From assembly GCF_000348785.1 (NCBI RefSeq), contig NC_020520.1:3472001-3536000 (forward strand): a stretch of DNA of 64,000 nt, in the 5' to 3' direction. Below the pieces are notes generated by a model that worked only from the letters and a program-made list of their open reading frames with translations, had not been told where the DNA came from and ran no database searches. The position numbers and the translations under genes were made by a program. Each line of letters starts with the position of its first letter. Position 1 is the first letter of the stretch. Of this stretch, positions 18,230 to 26,644 are shown piece after piece. The stretch comes from Ilumatobacter coccineus YM16-304. Lineage in GTDB: Bacteria > Actinomycetota > Acidimicrobiia > Acidimicrobiales > Ilumatobacteraceae.

Positions 18230-19318
18230 TCAGGTGGGTGACGGCACGCCGATCGGCCAGCCGTCGACCACCTGGTCGAGGAACTCGCTCATGCCGATGC
18301 CCTCGTGGCCGTCGCACTCGAAGCGGGTCATCGCCTCGGTGATCCGCGTGTGCAGTTGCTCGCCGTCGGGTGTGGTTCGACGGTTGCGCAGCGGAATCAT
18401 CGACATGACCTCGCCGGTCACGTCGTACTCCCGCTCGGCGGTGCGAACGTGGCAGCGCATCGCGGTCTGCTCGCCGGCGTCGTTCCAGTCGGCGTCGATC
18501 GTGCAGTCGAGCACCTTGTGGTACTCGTCGCCGACGAGCACCATGCCGCTGGCCGACGGCGGCTGATCGCTCCCCCGGTCGATGACCGACAGCATCATGG
18601 CGAACTCGTCGGTGAACACCATCGGCAGCCACCGGTACCAGGTGAGCGCCTGCCAGTAGCGGGGTCCCCACGACTTGTCGCGCAGGCCGAGGCCGTCGAT
18701 GTCCATGACCTCGTCGCCGACCGTGATGTGGCCGGTGACCGCACAGTGCTGTTCGTAGTGCGCCTTGGCGAAACTCTTGCCCGCCTCGACCTCGATCTCG
18801 CGTCCATCGGCGTACACCGGACGGCCGCCGTACATCGGTGACACGCCCCGGTAGTCGAGGCGCACGCTGCACTCGACCATCGGGTTGTTCTTGAACGCTT
18901 CACGCGGGTTGGCCATCTGCGACGGGTCGTCGAGCAGACAGACCTTGCCGTCGAACTCGACGCGCAGATGCTCGAACGGTTCGACCACGGTGATCTTCAA
19001 GCCGCCGGCGTTCATCTCGTCGTTGTTCGAGATCTTCGGCCGGTCGTAGATGAACCCGACCCGACCGTCGGGCAGGTAGATGCACACGGTCATCTCGGCG
19101 TAGCCCTCGTTGACGCGGTTGCCGATACGGAACCAGCCGCCCCCGCCGAGTCCGAGGTCGAACGCGTTGAGGTACATCGACTCGTTGTAGTTCTCGGCCT
19201 CGTCGGGCGTGTGCGTGTACTCGTCGTCGGGTTCGAGCACGATGACGATCCGGTCGGGATCGTCGGCTCTCGACCCCGACGTGTCGGTGGTGTCGGATGC
19301 GTCGGGGTCGAGTGCCAT
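18230..19318 (-). CDS. Unknown protein, DUF7064/7065-like
   Basis: This 362-residue protein has no catalytic motif I can name. Its beta-rich sequence (YNESMYLNAFDLGLGGGGW, RVGFIYDRPKI, GLGLRDKSWGPRYWQ) resembles the paired beta-barrel proteins grouped as DUF7064/DUF7065, which recall hydroxyneurosporene-synthase-like lipocalin folds and usually sit beside oxygenases. It follows the Rieske oxygenase gene with an 8-base gap and is surely co-transcribed, so a role in the same pathway, such as binding a hydrophobic substrate, is a fair inference. Confidence 0.55.
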   Translation of the reverse strand: MALDPDASDTTDTSGSRADDPDRIVIVLEPDDEYTHTPDEAENYNESMYLNAFDLGLGGGGWFRIGNRVNEGYAEMTVCIYLPDGRVGFIYDRPKISNNDEMNAGGLKITVVEPFEHLRVEFDGKVCLLDDPSQMANPREAFKNNPMVECSVRLDYRGVSPMYGGRPVYADGREIEVEAGKSFAKAHYEQHCAVTGHITVGDEVMDIDGLGLRDKSWGPRYWQALTWYRWLPMVFTDEFAMMLSVIDRGSDQPPSASGMVLVGDEYHKVLDCTIDADWNDAGEQTAMRCHVRTAEREYDVTGEVMSMIPLRNRRTTPDGEQLHTRITEAMTRFECDGHEGIGMSEFLDQVVDGWPIGVPSPT

Positions 19319-19326
19319 GGTGTGCC

Positions 19327-20472
19327 TCAGTCGTTCCGGATCTTGCGGTCCATGTTGTCGTGGTAGTGCGCCAGCTTGCACTCGCGGTTGTTGAGCGTGT
19401 GCGTCTTGTAGGCGCTCGACCGCTTGGTGCGGGCGAGTTGATCGTAGATCTCGACGTCCTCGCCGACGACCTTCTTGAGCCCGTCCCAGTGCTTCATCGT
19501 GTACTCGTAGTACTTGGCGTACTCGGGGTCGTCGAGGTCGCCGGGGTAGATCAACTGCCAGCACAGGAACTTGGTGCGGTCGACGTCGATCGGGATCGGG
19601 TTGAAGACCTGGACGTGTTCGGGGTTGCAGTTGAAGACCGTGTTGGGGAACACGACGTAGTGACAGATCGCGTACTTGTGGTGATCGGGATCGTCGGCGA
19701 TCTCGTCGAAGTGATCGGCGCGAGGCACGAAGCACATGTAGTTGTCGCCGGTGATGTAGAACGCGGTGTGGCGAGCCGCCTTCGTCCACTCGGGGCCCAC
19801 ACCGTGGAGTTGCTTGGCGTGGTAGATCTCGTTGAAGCCGTCGACGATCGCCTTGTAGCTGACCGGCACGTCCCACTCGACGACCTCGTGCAGGATCATG
19901 CCTTCCATCGCGTAGCGACCGAGGTCGGCGGCGATCTCTTCACCGATGGCTTCCGACAGCGGCTCGGCCTCGTCGGGTCCGGCGAGGTTGATCCAGACCC
20001 ATCCGGCCCATTCGTCGACCGCCACGGCCGGCGAGCGGATGCCGTCGAGGTGTTCGGGGTCGAAGTCCTCGCGGTCGGGAACGCCGACGACCACACCGGT
20101 CGTGTCGTACACCCAGCCGTGGTACGGGCAGGTGAATCGGCGGGCGCCGCAGCCGGCGAGTTCTCCGACGATGGCGGGTCCGCGGTGCTGGCAGACGTTG
20201 TGGAACGCAGCGAGCGAACCGTCGGGCTGGCGGGTGACGACGACGGTCTCGCCGTGGCCTTCGAACGTCAGCCAGTCACCGGTCTCGGCGACCTGTTCGC
20301 TGCGCCCGGCCAGGATCCAGTGCTTGCCCAACACCCGCTCGCGTTCGAGTTCGAAGCGAACGGGGTCGTTGTAGACGTCGGCACTCATCTGACTCGGGCC
20401 GTGGTCGGGAAGGAGGTCGACGCTCGGGCCGATACGAACCGGAACGTCTCCGCGGGTTGGAATGTGCACCAT
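19327..20472 (-). CDS. Rieske non-haem iron oxygenase, alpha subunit
   Basis: The 381-residue protein hydroxylates a ring or a methyl group using electrons from an external reductase. The Rieske centre is CQHRGPA followed by CPYHGWVYD (about residues 88-112). The catalytic iron site is FNEIYHAKQLH with both His ligands, and a later Asp would complete the triad. No reductase or ferredoxin gene is adjacent. ATG 20472 leaves 23 bases to the divergent gene at 20496, so a longer start at 20505 would run into it. It is followed at once by a DUF7064/7065-like gene. Confidence 0.87.
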   Translation of the reverse strand: MVHIPTRGDVPVRIGPSVDLLPDHGPSQMSADVYNDPVRFELERERVLGKHWILAGRSEQVAETGDWLTFEGHGETVVVTRQPDGSLAAFHNVCQHRGPAIVGELAGCGARRFTCPYHGWVYDTTGVVVGVPDREDFDPEHLDGIRSPAVAVDEWAGWVWINLAGPDEAEPLSEAIGEEIAADLGRYAMEGMILHEVVEWDVPVSYKAIVDGFNEIYHAKQLHGVGPEWTKAARHTAFYITGDNYMCFVPRADHFDEIADDPDHHKYAICHYVVFPNTVFNCNPEHVQVFNPIPIDVDRTKFLCWQLIYPGDLDDPEYAKYYEYTMKHWDGLKKVVGEDVEIYDQLARTKRSSAYKTHTLNNRECKLAHYHDNMDRKIRND

Positions 20473-20495
20473 GAGCCGAGAGTAACGTCGCCGCC

Positions 20496-21344
20496 ATGAC
20501 GACATCGGCTCGGAAGCTCACTGGCGACGATCTGGTGCTCAGCCACTTCACGCTCGCCCTCGACCATCCGCTCGACGACCGCATCAGCGCGGCGGGTGCG
20601 GCGGGCTTCGCCGGGATCGGACTCTTCGCCGGGCAGTACGGCCGGCTTCGCAGCGAGGGCCTCGACGTCGAACAGGTCCGCGAGTGGCTCGACGAGGCAT
20701 CGATCTGCATCGCCGAAGTCGAGGCGCTGTCGGGCTGGGCGGCGCACGCTCCGACCGACGACTACTTCGCGTTCGAGCACCTCGTGTGGGAGGTGGTCGA
20801 CACGTTCGAGAGTCGCTACGTGCAGGCCATCGCTCCGTACGAGGGCACGCTCCACGACGCCGCGACGCGGTTCGGTGAACTGTGCGATCGAGCCGCCGAA
20901 CACGGCGCCGTCGTCGGGCTCGAGTTCCTGCCGTTCACGAACCTGGTGTCGGCGGCCGACACGTTGCAGATCGTGCAGGAAGCCGACCGGCCGAACGGTG
21001 GCGTGTGCGTCGACATCTGGCACCACGCTCGCGGCGTCGACGACCTCGACATGATCCGGGCGATTCCGGGCGAGCTGATCACGGGCATCCAGATGAGCGA
21101 CGGGCCGCGTGCCCCGCAACTCGACGACTACAAGGACGACTGCCTCCGCAACCGCCTGCCGCCGGGCACCGGTGAGTTCGGCGCCGTGGAGTTCGTGTCG
21201 ACGTTGCTCGACGCCGGCGTCGACCTGCCGTGGTCGCTCGAGGTGTGCAACGACGACAACTGGGGAAGACCGGCCGCCGAGCCGGCTCAGCGCGCCGCCG
21301 ACGGGATGCGCCACGTGCTCAGCGAAGCACGTTCCCCCCGCTGA
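20496..21344 (+). CDS. Sugar phosphate isomerase/epimerase-like TIM-barrel protein
   Basis: This 282-residue protein belongs to the xylose-isomerase-like/AP endonuclease 2 barrel family. The expected metal ligands lie at strand ends: Glu in VGLEFLPF, Asp and His in VCVDIWHHA, Gln in TGIQMSD and Glu in WSLEVCND. Members epimerise or dehydrate sugars, inositols or hydroxy-acids. It is divergent from the Rieske oxygenase gene with only 23 bases between start codons, which suggests shared control. Confidence 0.7.
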   Translation: MTTSARKLTGDDLVLSHFTLALDHPLDDRISAAGAAGFAGIGLFAGQYGRLRSEGLDVEQVREWLDEASICIAEVEALSGWAAHAPTDDYFAFEHLVWEVVDTFESRYVQAIAPYEGTLHDAATRFGELCDRAAEHGAVVGLEFLPFTNLVSAADTLQIVQEADRPNGGVCVDIWHHARGVDDLDMIRAIPGELITGIQMSDGPRAPQLDDYKDDCLRNRLPPGTGEFGAVEFVSTLLDAGVDLPWSLEVCNDDNWGRPAAEPAQRAADGMRHVLSEARSPR

Positions 21345-21350
21345 CCCGCA

Positions 21351-21370
21351 CGCTGGATCACCTCCCAGCG
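21351..21370. terminator. Weak hairpin between convergent genes
   Basis: CGCTGG and CCAGCG pair over 6 bp around an 8-base loop in the 39-base gap between two convergent stop codons. It is a plausible weak bidirectional terminator and nothing more can be said. Confidence 0.35.
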
Positions 21371-21383
21371 CTCACGGTGCCGC

Positions 21384-22460
21384 TCAGCGGTCGCCGAAGT
21401 ACGAGCCGGTCGGCGTGGCGAGGAAGGCATCGAACGGGATGTCCTCCTGCTTCAGGAACCCGCTCGCCGGCAACCTGCCGGCGTTGACCATCTCGATGAC
21501 CGCGACGACCGACGACGCCGTCGTCCAGGCGATGGCCGTCGCCCGCACACCCGCCACGTCTCGCGGCAGGAAGCTGCGGACGTACTCGACGCGCCGCATC
21601 TGCCCGTCGATCTCGCCTTCGGACGCGACGTGGACGTAGACGACGTCTTCATCGACCGGTGGCTTGGCATTGGTGAGGATCTGTCCGGCGAGCTCGCGTT
21701 GGTCACGCATGAGCAGCTCGTGGAAGAAGAAGTTCATCTGCTGCATGTGGCCCGGGTAGCGCATGGTCTTGTAGTCGAGGTTCTCGACCACGCCGTGATA
21801 GGTCTCGCACATCGTGCCGAGCCCGCCGGACGTGGTGAACGCTTCGAGGCGGGTGCCCGCCACGTAGACGATCTCGTGCCACTCCATCGGCGACACCCAC
21901 TTGCGCTGCCCGCCTTCGATCACCTCGCAGTCGTTGAGGTACTCGTTGACGACGCCCTCGGGTGACCAGTTGAAGGCGTAGCCGAGGAGCCCGGTCGGGT
22001 GCTGCGGGAGCGCACCGACGCGCATGCGGATCGAGCGGCACCGATCGAACGATGCCGCCTGATTCGCTGCGACGATGCCGACGAACCCCGGCGCCAGGCC
22101 GCACTGCGGTGCCATCAGGCTCGTCGACGACTCGGCGAGCGTGCGGATGCGCTCGGTGGTGGGGACGTCTTCGGTGAGGTCGAAGTAGTGCACACCGAGG
22201 CCGTGCGCCATCTCGGCGACGCCGATGTTGAGCGCGTACGGGAGACACGACAGCACTGCGTCGACACCGGCCAGGTGCTCACGCAGTTCCTCGGAGCCGA
22301 CGTCGACACCCGAGACCGTGCGGAAGTCGACCGCCGAGCGGACCTCGCGCTGGTCGATGCCGACGACCTCGAAGCCCCCGGCGTGCAGCAGGCGAGCCGC
22401 CAGCAGCCCGACCTTGCCGAGTCCGAGCACGGCAACTCGTTCGATTGGTGGCGTCGACAT
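21384..22460 (-). CDS. Saccharopine dehydrogenase-like NAD(P)-binding oxidoreductase
   Basis: The protein (358 aa) has an N-terminal Rossmann fold (VAVLGLGKVGLLAARLL) and a C-terminal domain as in saccharopine dehydrogenases and related carboxynorspermidine or opine enzymes. The segment LMAPQCGLAPGFVGIVA matches the domain joint of that family. The exact reaction is unknown. ATG 22460 has AGGAG five bases upstream on the minus strand, which decides it over the GTG at 22472. Confidence 0.7.
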   Translation of the reverse strand: MSTPPIERVAVLGLGKVGLLAARLLHAGGFEVVGIDQREVRSAVDFRTVSGVDVGSEELREHLAGVDAVLSCLPYALNIGVAEMAHGLGVHYFDLTEDVPTTERIRTLAESSTSLMAPQCGLAPGFVGIVAANQAASFDRCRSIRMRVGALPQHPTGLLGYAFNWSPEGVVNEYLNDCEVIEGGQRKWVSPMEWHEIVYVAGTRLEAFTTSGGLGTMCETYHGVVENLDYKTMRYPGHMQQMNFFFHELLMRDQRELAGQILTNAKPPVDEDVVYVHVASEGEIDGQMRRVEYVRSFLPRDVAGVRATAIAWTTASSVVAVIEMVNAGRLPASGFLKQEDIPFDAFLATPTGSYFGDR

Positions 22461-22486
22461 CTCGCTCCTCACATGACGATTTCAGA

Positions 22487-22520
22487 CGTTGTCCGCTCGA
22501 CTCGGGCCGAGCGGACAACG
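22487..22520. terminator. Strong hairpin after SDR gene
   Basis: The arms CGTTGTCCGCTCG and CGAGCGGACAACG match perfectly over 13 bp around an 8-base loop. Flanking CATGA/TCATG could extend the stem. It lies directly after the stop of the minus-strand SDR gene (22556) and before the next gene on that strand, so it most likely ends SDR transcription. Confidence 0.6.
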
Positions 22521-22555
22521 CATCATGTCAGATGCTCGCGAGGGAGCCGGCGCGT

Positions 22556-23479
22556 TCAGCCGTCGAGGCCCTCGGGCATCGGGTAGTGGATGCCCGGGAT
22601 GCCGTTCTCGAGCGCCTGGTACCAGTCGGGGCGCGGCTGGACCGGCTCGTAGCTGCTCGGCACCATCGGCGTGTCCTTGTTCCACTCGTGATGGATCGGC
22701 GGGATCTGGAACGTGCCGTTGCTGGCGTTGGTGCCACCGTCGACGAGCAGGTCGACGCCGGTGATGTAGCTGGCGAGATCGGAGCTGAGGAAGAGCACGG
22801 CGTTGGTGACCTCTTGGACTTCACCCACACGGCGCATCGGCGTGCGGCTGGCGAGCCACTTGTCCATGCCGAGCGCTTCGAGCGCCGGGCGGGTCATCTC
22901 GGTGACGATGAAGCCCGGCGACACGGCGTTGACGCGCACGCCGCGATCGGCCCACTCGCAGCCGAGTTGGTAGGTCATGTTGAGCAGGCCGCCCTTGGCC
23001 GCCGTGTACGCGATGACGTTCGCCTCGTTGCCGCCACTGGCCATGATCGAGCAGATGTTGACGATCGAGCCGCTGCCGTTCTCGAGCATGTGGCGACCGC
23101 ATTCGCGGGCGTAGTAGAACGCGCCGACCAGGTCGACCGACAGGATCTGGTTGAAGGTCTCGGCGTCGAAGTGCTCGGCGGCGACGCCGCGCATGTCGGC
23201 GATGCCAGCGTTGTTGACGAGGATGTCGATCTTGCCGTGCTCGGCCACGCCGGCGGCGATGACGCGCTTGACGTCGTCTTCGATCGACACGTCGCCGGTG
23301 GCGACCGTGACCTTGCTGCCCTTGGCGCGACACGTTTCGGCGACCGCCTCCAGGAGGTCACCGCTGCGCGCGGTGAGCACCAGGTCGGCGCCGGCCTCCG
23401 CGTACGACTGGGCGAAGTGCTCTCCCAGGCCGTAGCTCGCTCCGGTGATGAGCACCGTCTTTCCCGTGAAGTCGAACAT
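22556..23479 (-). CDS. Short-chain dehydrogenase/reductase
   Basis: This NAD(P)-dependent oxidoreductase (307 aa) has GASYGLG for cofactor binding, NNAG, and the catalytic Tyr/Lys in YTAAKGG with the Ser in CSIMASGG. It ends in a tail of about 45 residues (IHHEWNKDTPM onward) beyond the usual 250-260 residues. ATG 23479 is preceded by an AGGA ribosome site. It is divergent from the MaoC pair at 23630, whose products may act in the same acyl-CoA or ketone pathway. Confidence 0.82.
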   Translation of the reverse strand: MFDFTGKTVLITGASYGLGEHFAQSYAEAGADLVLTARSGDLLEAVAETCRAKGSKVTVATGDVSIEDDVKRVIAAGVAEHGKIDILVNNAGIADMRGVAAEHFDAETFNQILSVDLVGAFYYARECGRHMLENGSGSIVNICSIMASGGNEANVIAYTAAKGGLLNMTYQLGCEWADRGVRVNAVSPGFIVTEMTRPALEALGMDKWLASRTPMRRVGEVQEVTNAVLFLSSDLASYITGVDLLVDGGTNASNGTFQIPPIHHEWNKDTPMVPSSYEPVQPRPDWYQALENGIPGIHYPMPEGLDG

Positions 23480-23629
23480 CGTGTCCTGTCCCCTTGTTCG
23501 TTCCGTCCTGTCGGACCCGTGGCGCGATCTGCGCTCGACGCGACCGTAGAACACGGCGCCGCCCGACGGACAGGCGGGGCACGGCGCTTCGAGTCGACCA
23601 CCGGATCGCACGCCGAATACGGTCGCCAC

Positions 23630-24073
23630 ATGACCGAGACCGAGCTGGAGAACCTGATCGGGTATCGATTTCCCGGCGGCACTCGCACCATCGAGCACTG
23701 GGAGAACTGGTTGCTGACCGATTGCACGGGACGCGAGCAACTCCCCGACCACCTGGTTCATCCGGTCGCTCTGTTCCACGTGCCGATCCAGGGTGTGGGC
23801 ACGTCGATCGCCGAACTGTTCGCGCTCGGCCAGGTCGAGGGCGCCGGGTCGGTCGGACTCGACGGCTACGACTGGGAGTACTTCCAGCCGCTTCGCGAAG
23901 ACGTCGAGTACCGCTTCGACGGCGGGGTGATCGAGACCGAACGAGTCACCGGCACCGACAAGCGCACCGGGGCACCGGCGGTGTACGACCGCTTCGTGTT
24001 CTCGGTCGAACTCACGACGCCCGACGGACAGCCCGCTGCTCGGATCACCAACCACTGGAGGTTGCGGCGATGA
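23630..24073 (+). CDS. MaoC/FAS1-like dehydratase subunit A
   Basis: The 147-residue protein has the single hot-dog fold of small MaoC-type hydratases (start ELENLIGYRFPGG, end ARITNHWRLRR). Its stop overlaps the next start by four bases (ATGA), and the next gene encodes a second hot-dog protein. Such pairs form heterodimeric enoyl-CoA hydratases, as in HadAB or the ChsH-type steroid enzymes. I see no clear catalytic Asp-His pair in this subunit, so it may be the structural partner. Confidence 0.65.
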   Translation: MTETELENLIGYRFPGGTRTIEHWENWLLTDCTGREQLPDHLVHPVALFHVPIQGVGTSIAELFALGQVEGAGSVGLDGYDWEYFQPLREDVEYRFDGGVIETERVTGTDKRTGAPAVYDRFVFSVELTTPDGQPAARITNHWRLRR

Positions 24074-24492
24074 GCATCGAACCCGGCACCACCATCCCGC
24101 CGTGGGAGATGCCCGACGTCAGCCCCGATCGGATGAAGACGATGGCCGCGATCCTGCGCGACCCGTACCCCGTGCACTGGGACCGCGAGGCGGTCGATGC
24201 GATCGGGTTCGGACCGCGGGTGATCAATCAGGGTCCACTCAACCTGTCGTACATCACCAACATGCTCATGGCCTGGCAGGGCCCCACCTGTGTCCGCCGC
24301 TTGCGGGTTTCGTTCGGTCACCCGGTCCTCGACCACGATCACGTCACGGCGACCGGCACCGTCACCTCGATCGAGACGGTCGACGGTGAACGACGCGCAC
24401 ACTGCGACGTGTTCCTCGAACGCGATGGCGCTCCGGTCGTCACCGGAACCGCGGTAGTAGCGTTGGCGGAGGCGACACCGGACGATCACTGA
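24070..24492 (+). CDS. MaoC-like dehydratase subunit B
   Basis: This 140-residue hot-dog protein is translationally coupled to the preceding subunit. The sequence around NQGPLNLSYITNMLMAW and RVSFGHPVLDHDHVTATGTV matches the second half of two-domain MaoC dehydratases. Together the two subunits probably hydrate an enoyl-CoA or dehydrate a 3-hydroxyacyl-CoA. Confidence 0.65.
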   Translation: MSIEPGTTIPPWEMPDVSPDRMKTMAAILRDPYPVHWDREAVDAIGFGPRVINQGPLNLSYITNMLMAWQGPTCVRRLRVSFGHPVLDHDHVTATGTVTSIETVDGERRAHCDVFLERDGAPVVTGTAVVALAEATPDDH

Positions 24493-24500
24493 TGGCACGT

Positions 24501-24534
24501 ACTCACTCACTCCGGCAACGCCTCACGAGTGAGT
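24501..24534. terminator. Hairpin after the MaoC pair
   Basis: ACTCACTC (24501-24508) pairs with GAGTGAGT (24527-24534) around an 18-base loop, starting 8 bases after the MaoC stop. It overlaps the possible GTG start at 24529 of the next gene, which favours the ATG at 24565 for that gene. Confidence 0.4.
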
Positions 24535-24564
24535 GACCTCGGCGCCGCACGAGCCGAGCGAGTC

Positions 24565-25236
24565 ATGCGACTGCTGTGCCTCGGTCTCGCGACCGCGCTG
24601 CTCGTCGGAACGGGTTGTTCGTCCGGGAGCGATGCCGCGGCCGATTCGGCGGGGCTCGCCCGATCGGGTGTCGGCATCGTCGCCGAAGGGTGCGGACCCA
24701 ACCCGACGTTCGGGAGCGGCGTCGTCGTGGGCGCCTCGGGCCAGGTCGTCACCGTCGCGCACACGCTGCGCGGCACCACCGACGTGGTGGTCGTCGACGT
24801 CGACGGCAACGAGCACGCGGCCGACGTGGTGGCGTTCGACAAGGACGCCGACCTCGCTGTCGTGAGTGCGAGCACACTCGAGGCGCCGATGCTCGACCTC
24901 GGCGATGTCGGCACCGGGCCGGGCCGGGCACTCGTGTGGTCGCGCGATCTCGGGGTTCGCGAGGTGCCGGTCGACGTCGCCAAGCGACTCGTGGTCACGA
25001 TCGAAGACATCTACGGCGAGGGACGGGTGCGACGAGCGGCCGTCGAGGTGGTCGCCGACATCGAGGTCGGTCACTCCGGTGGCCCGATCCTCGACGAGGA
25101 TGGCGGCGTGATCGGCATCATCTACGCGGCATCCACCCAGCGCGACCGAGTCGGCTTCGCCGTCGATGCCACCGAAGTCGAGCGCGTGTTGCGCGCCGTC
25201 GACGCGTCCGGTGTCGAGACCGGACCGTGCCCATGA
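24565..25236 (+). CDS. Trypsin-like serine protease lipoprotein (HtrA-like protease domain)
   Basis: The 223-residue protein starts with MRLLCLGLATALLVGTGC, a lipoprotein signal, so it should be outside the membrane. The chymotrypsin-fold triad is complete: His in VTVAHTL, Asp in DKDADLAVV, Ser in VGHSGGPI. There is no PDZ domain, unlike DegP/HtrA. An in-frame GTG at 24529 would add twelve residues. Its stop overlaps the start of the FAD monooxygenase gene by four bases, an odd partnership between an exported protease and a cytosolic enzyme. Confidence 0.78.
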   Translation: MRLLCLGLATALLVGTGCSSGSDAAADSAGLARSGVGIVAEGCGPNPTFGSGVVVGASGQVVTVAHTLRGTTDVVVVDVDGNEHAADVVAFDKDADLAVVSASTLEAPMLDLGDVGTGPGRALVWSRDLGVREVPVDVAKRLVVTIEDIYGEGRVRRAAVEVVADIEVGHSGGPILDEDGGVIGIIYAASTQRDRVGFAVDATEVERVLRAVDASGVETGPCP

Positions 25237-26519
25237 CGACGCCGACCGCTCCCGTGCTCGTCGCCGGTGGCGGCATCGCCGGGCTCACGATGGCGCTCAC
25301 CTGCCACCAGATCGGGGTTCCCGTGGTGGTGCTCGAGTCGGTGCGCACCCTTGCCCCATTGGGCGTGGGCATCAACCTGCAGCCCAACGCGATCCGCGAG
25401 CTGATCGATCTCGGCTTCGGCGAGCAGTTGGACGACATCGGCATCGAGGCGACCGAATGGGCGCTCGTGGGGCGCGGCGGCAACGACGTGTGGTCAGAAC
25501 CGCGAGGGCGAGCGGCTGGATACCGCTGGCCGCAGTATGCGGTTCACCGTGGCGAGTTGCAGATGATGTTGTATCGGGCCGTGATCGAGCGGCTGGGGCC
25601 CGACGCCGTTCGCACCGGGCACCGAGTGGTCGGCTACCGGAACACGAGCGGTGGCGTCGTCGCCGTGGTCGATCGACGCGACGGCACGACCACCGAGTTG
25701 CACGGTTCACTGTTGATCGCCGCCGACGGTCTGCATTCCGCAGTGCGGGCGCAGATGCACCCAAGCCAGCCCGAGCCGCACTGGGGCGGCCAGATCCTGT
25801 GGCGTGGCGCCACACCCGGTCCGCCGGTGCGGTCGGGCGCGGCGTTCACCCTCGTCGGCACGATCGATCAGCGGTTCGTGCACTACCCGATCTCGCGGGT
25901 CGATCCCGACTCCGGGCTGCAGTTGCAGAACTGGATCGCCGAGCTCACCGTCGACACCGACGGCGGGTTGGCCGGAAGCGACTGGAACCGGCGCGTCGAC
26001 ATCGAGTCGTTCCTCCCGGCGTTCGACGACTGGACGTTCGACTGGCTCGACATTCCGGGGCTCGTTCGCGGTGCACCGGCCGTGTGGGAGTTTCCGATGG
26101 TCGATCGCGATCCCGTCGATCGGTGGGTCGACGGCCGTGTGTGTCTCGTCGGCGATGCCGCGCACGTGATGTATCCCGTCGGTTCGAACGGTGCGAGTCA
26201 GGCGATCGTCGACGCCCGCGTGCTGGGCGCGAAGTTCGTCGAGTTCGGGATCGACGTCGATGCGCTCGCCGCGTTCGAGGCGCAACTGATCGAACCGATC
26301 TCGGCGCTGGTGCTCCGCAACCGGGGGCACGGGCCGATCGGCATCCTGCGACTCGTCGACGAGCGATGCGGCGGCTACTTCGACGACATCGACGACGTGA
26401 TCCCTCGGGCGGAGGTCGAAGCGTTCATGGCCGACTACAAGGCAGCAGCCGGTTTCGCGATGGCCGAACTGAACGAAGCACCGCCCACGATCCCGCCCGG
26501 ATCGGGCGTGACGCGATAG
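25233..26519 (+). CDS. FAD-dependent monooxygenase (PHBH-like)
   Basis: This 428-residue group A flavoprotein uses NAD(P)H and O2 to hydroxylate an aromatic or related substrate. It has the N-terminal dinucleotide motif VAGGGIAGLTMAL, the middle DG motif LLIAADGLHSAVR, and the FAD ribityl-binding motif VCLVGDAAHVMYPVGSNGASQAI. The order and length fit salicylate or 6-hydroxynicotinate hydroxylase-like enzymes. The start overlaps the protease stop (ATGA). Confidence 0.87.
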   Translation: MTTPTAPVLVAGGGIAGLTMALTCHQIGVPVVVLESVRTLAPLGVGINLQPNAIRELIDLGFGEQLDDIGIEATEWALVGRGGNDVWSEPRGRAAGYRWPQYAVHRGELQMMLYRAVIERLGPDAVRTGHRVVGYRNTSGGVVAVVDRRDGTTTELHGSLLIAADGLHSAVRAQMHPSQPEPHWGGQILWRGATPGPPVRSGAAFTLVGTIDQRFVHYPISRVDPDSGLQLQNWIAELTVDTDGGLAGSDWNRRVDIESFLPAFDDWTFDWLDIPGLVRGAPAVWEFPMVDRDPVDRWVDGRVCLVGDAAHVMYPVGSNGASQAIVDARVLGAKFVEFGIDVDALAAFEAQLIEPISALVLRNRGHGPIGILRLVDERCGGYFDDIDDVIPRAEVEAFMADYKAAAGFAMAELNEAPPTIPPGSGVTR

Positions 26520-26538
26520 CTCCGCCCGGTCGAGACGC

Positions 26539-26582
26539 GGCCGGGGCACGGCCGGGGCACGGTCGGGGCGCGGTCGGGGCGC
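26539..26582. repeat. Four 11-bp tandem repeats
   Basis: Two copies of GGCCGGGGCAC are followed by two of GGTCGGGGCGC and then a degenerate fifth. They lie in the 125-base gap between the FAD monooxygenase stop and the phosphatase start. The 11-base period is one helical turn, so the repeat could be a stacked binding site or simple slippage. Confidence 0.7.
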
Positions 26583-26644
26583 GGTCGCGCATCGATTGCG
26601 CGGTGGACGATACGCCGACACGTGGATGCTTCTACAGTGACGTG

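Noticed and set aside
26539-26582. CRISPR array
   Set aside because: The repeat units are 11 bases and directly adjacent without spacers, and no cas gene is present.
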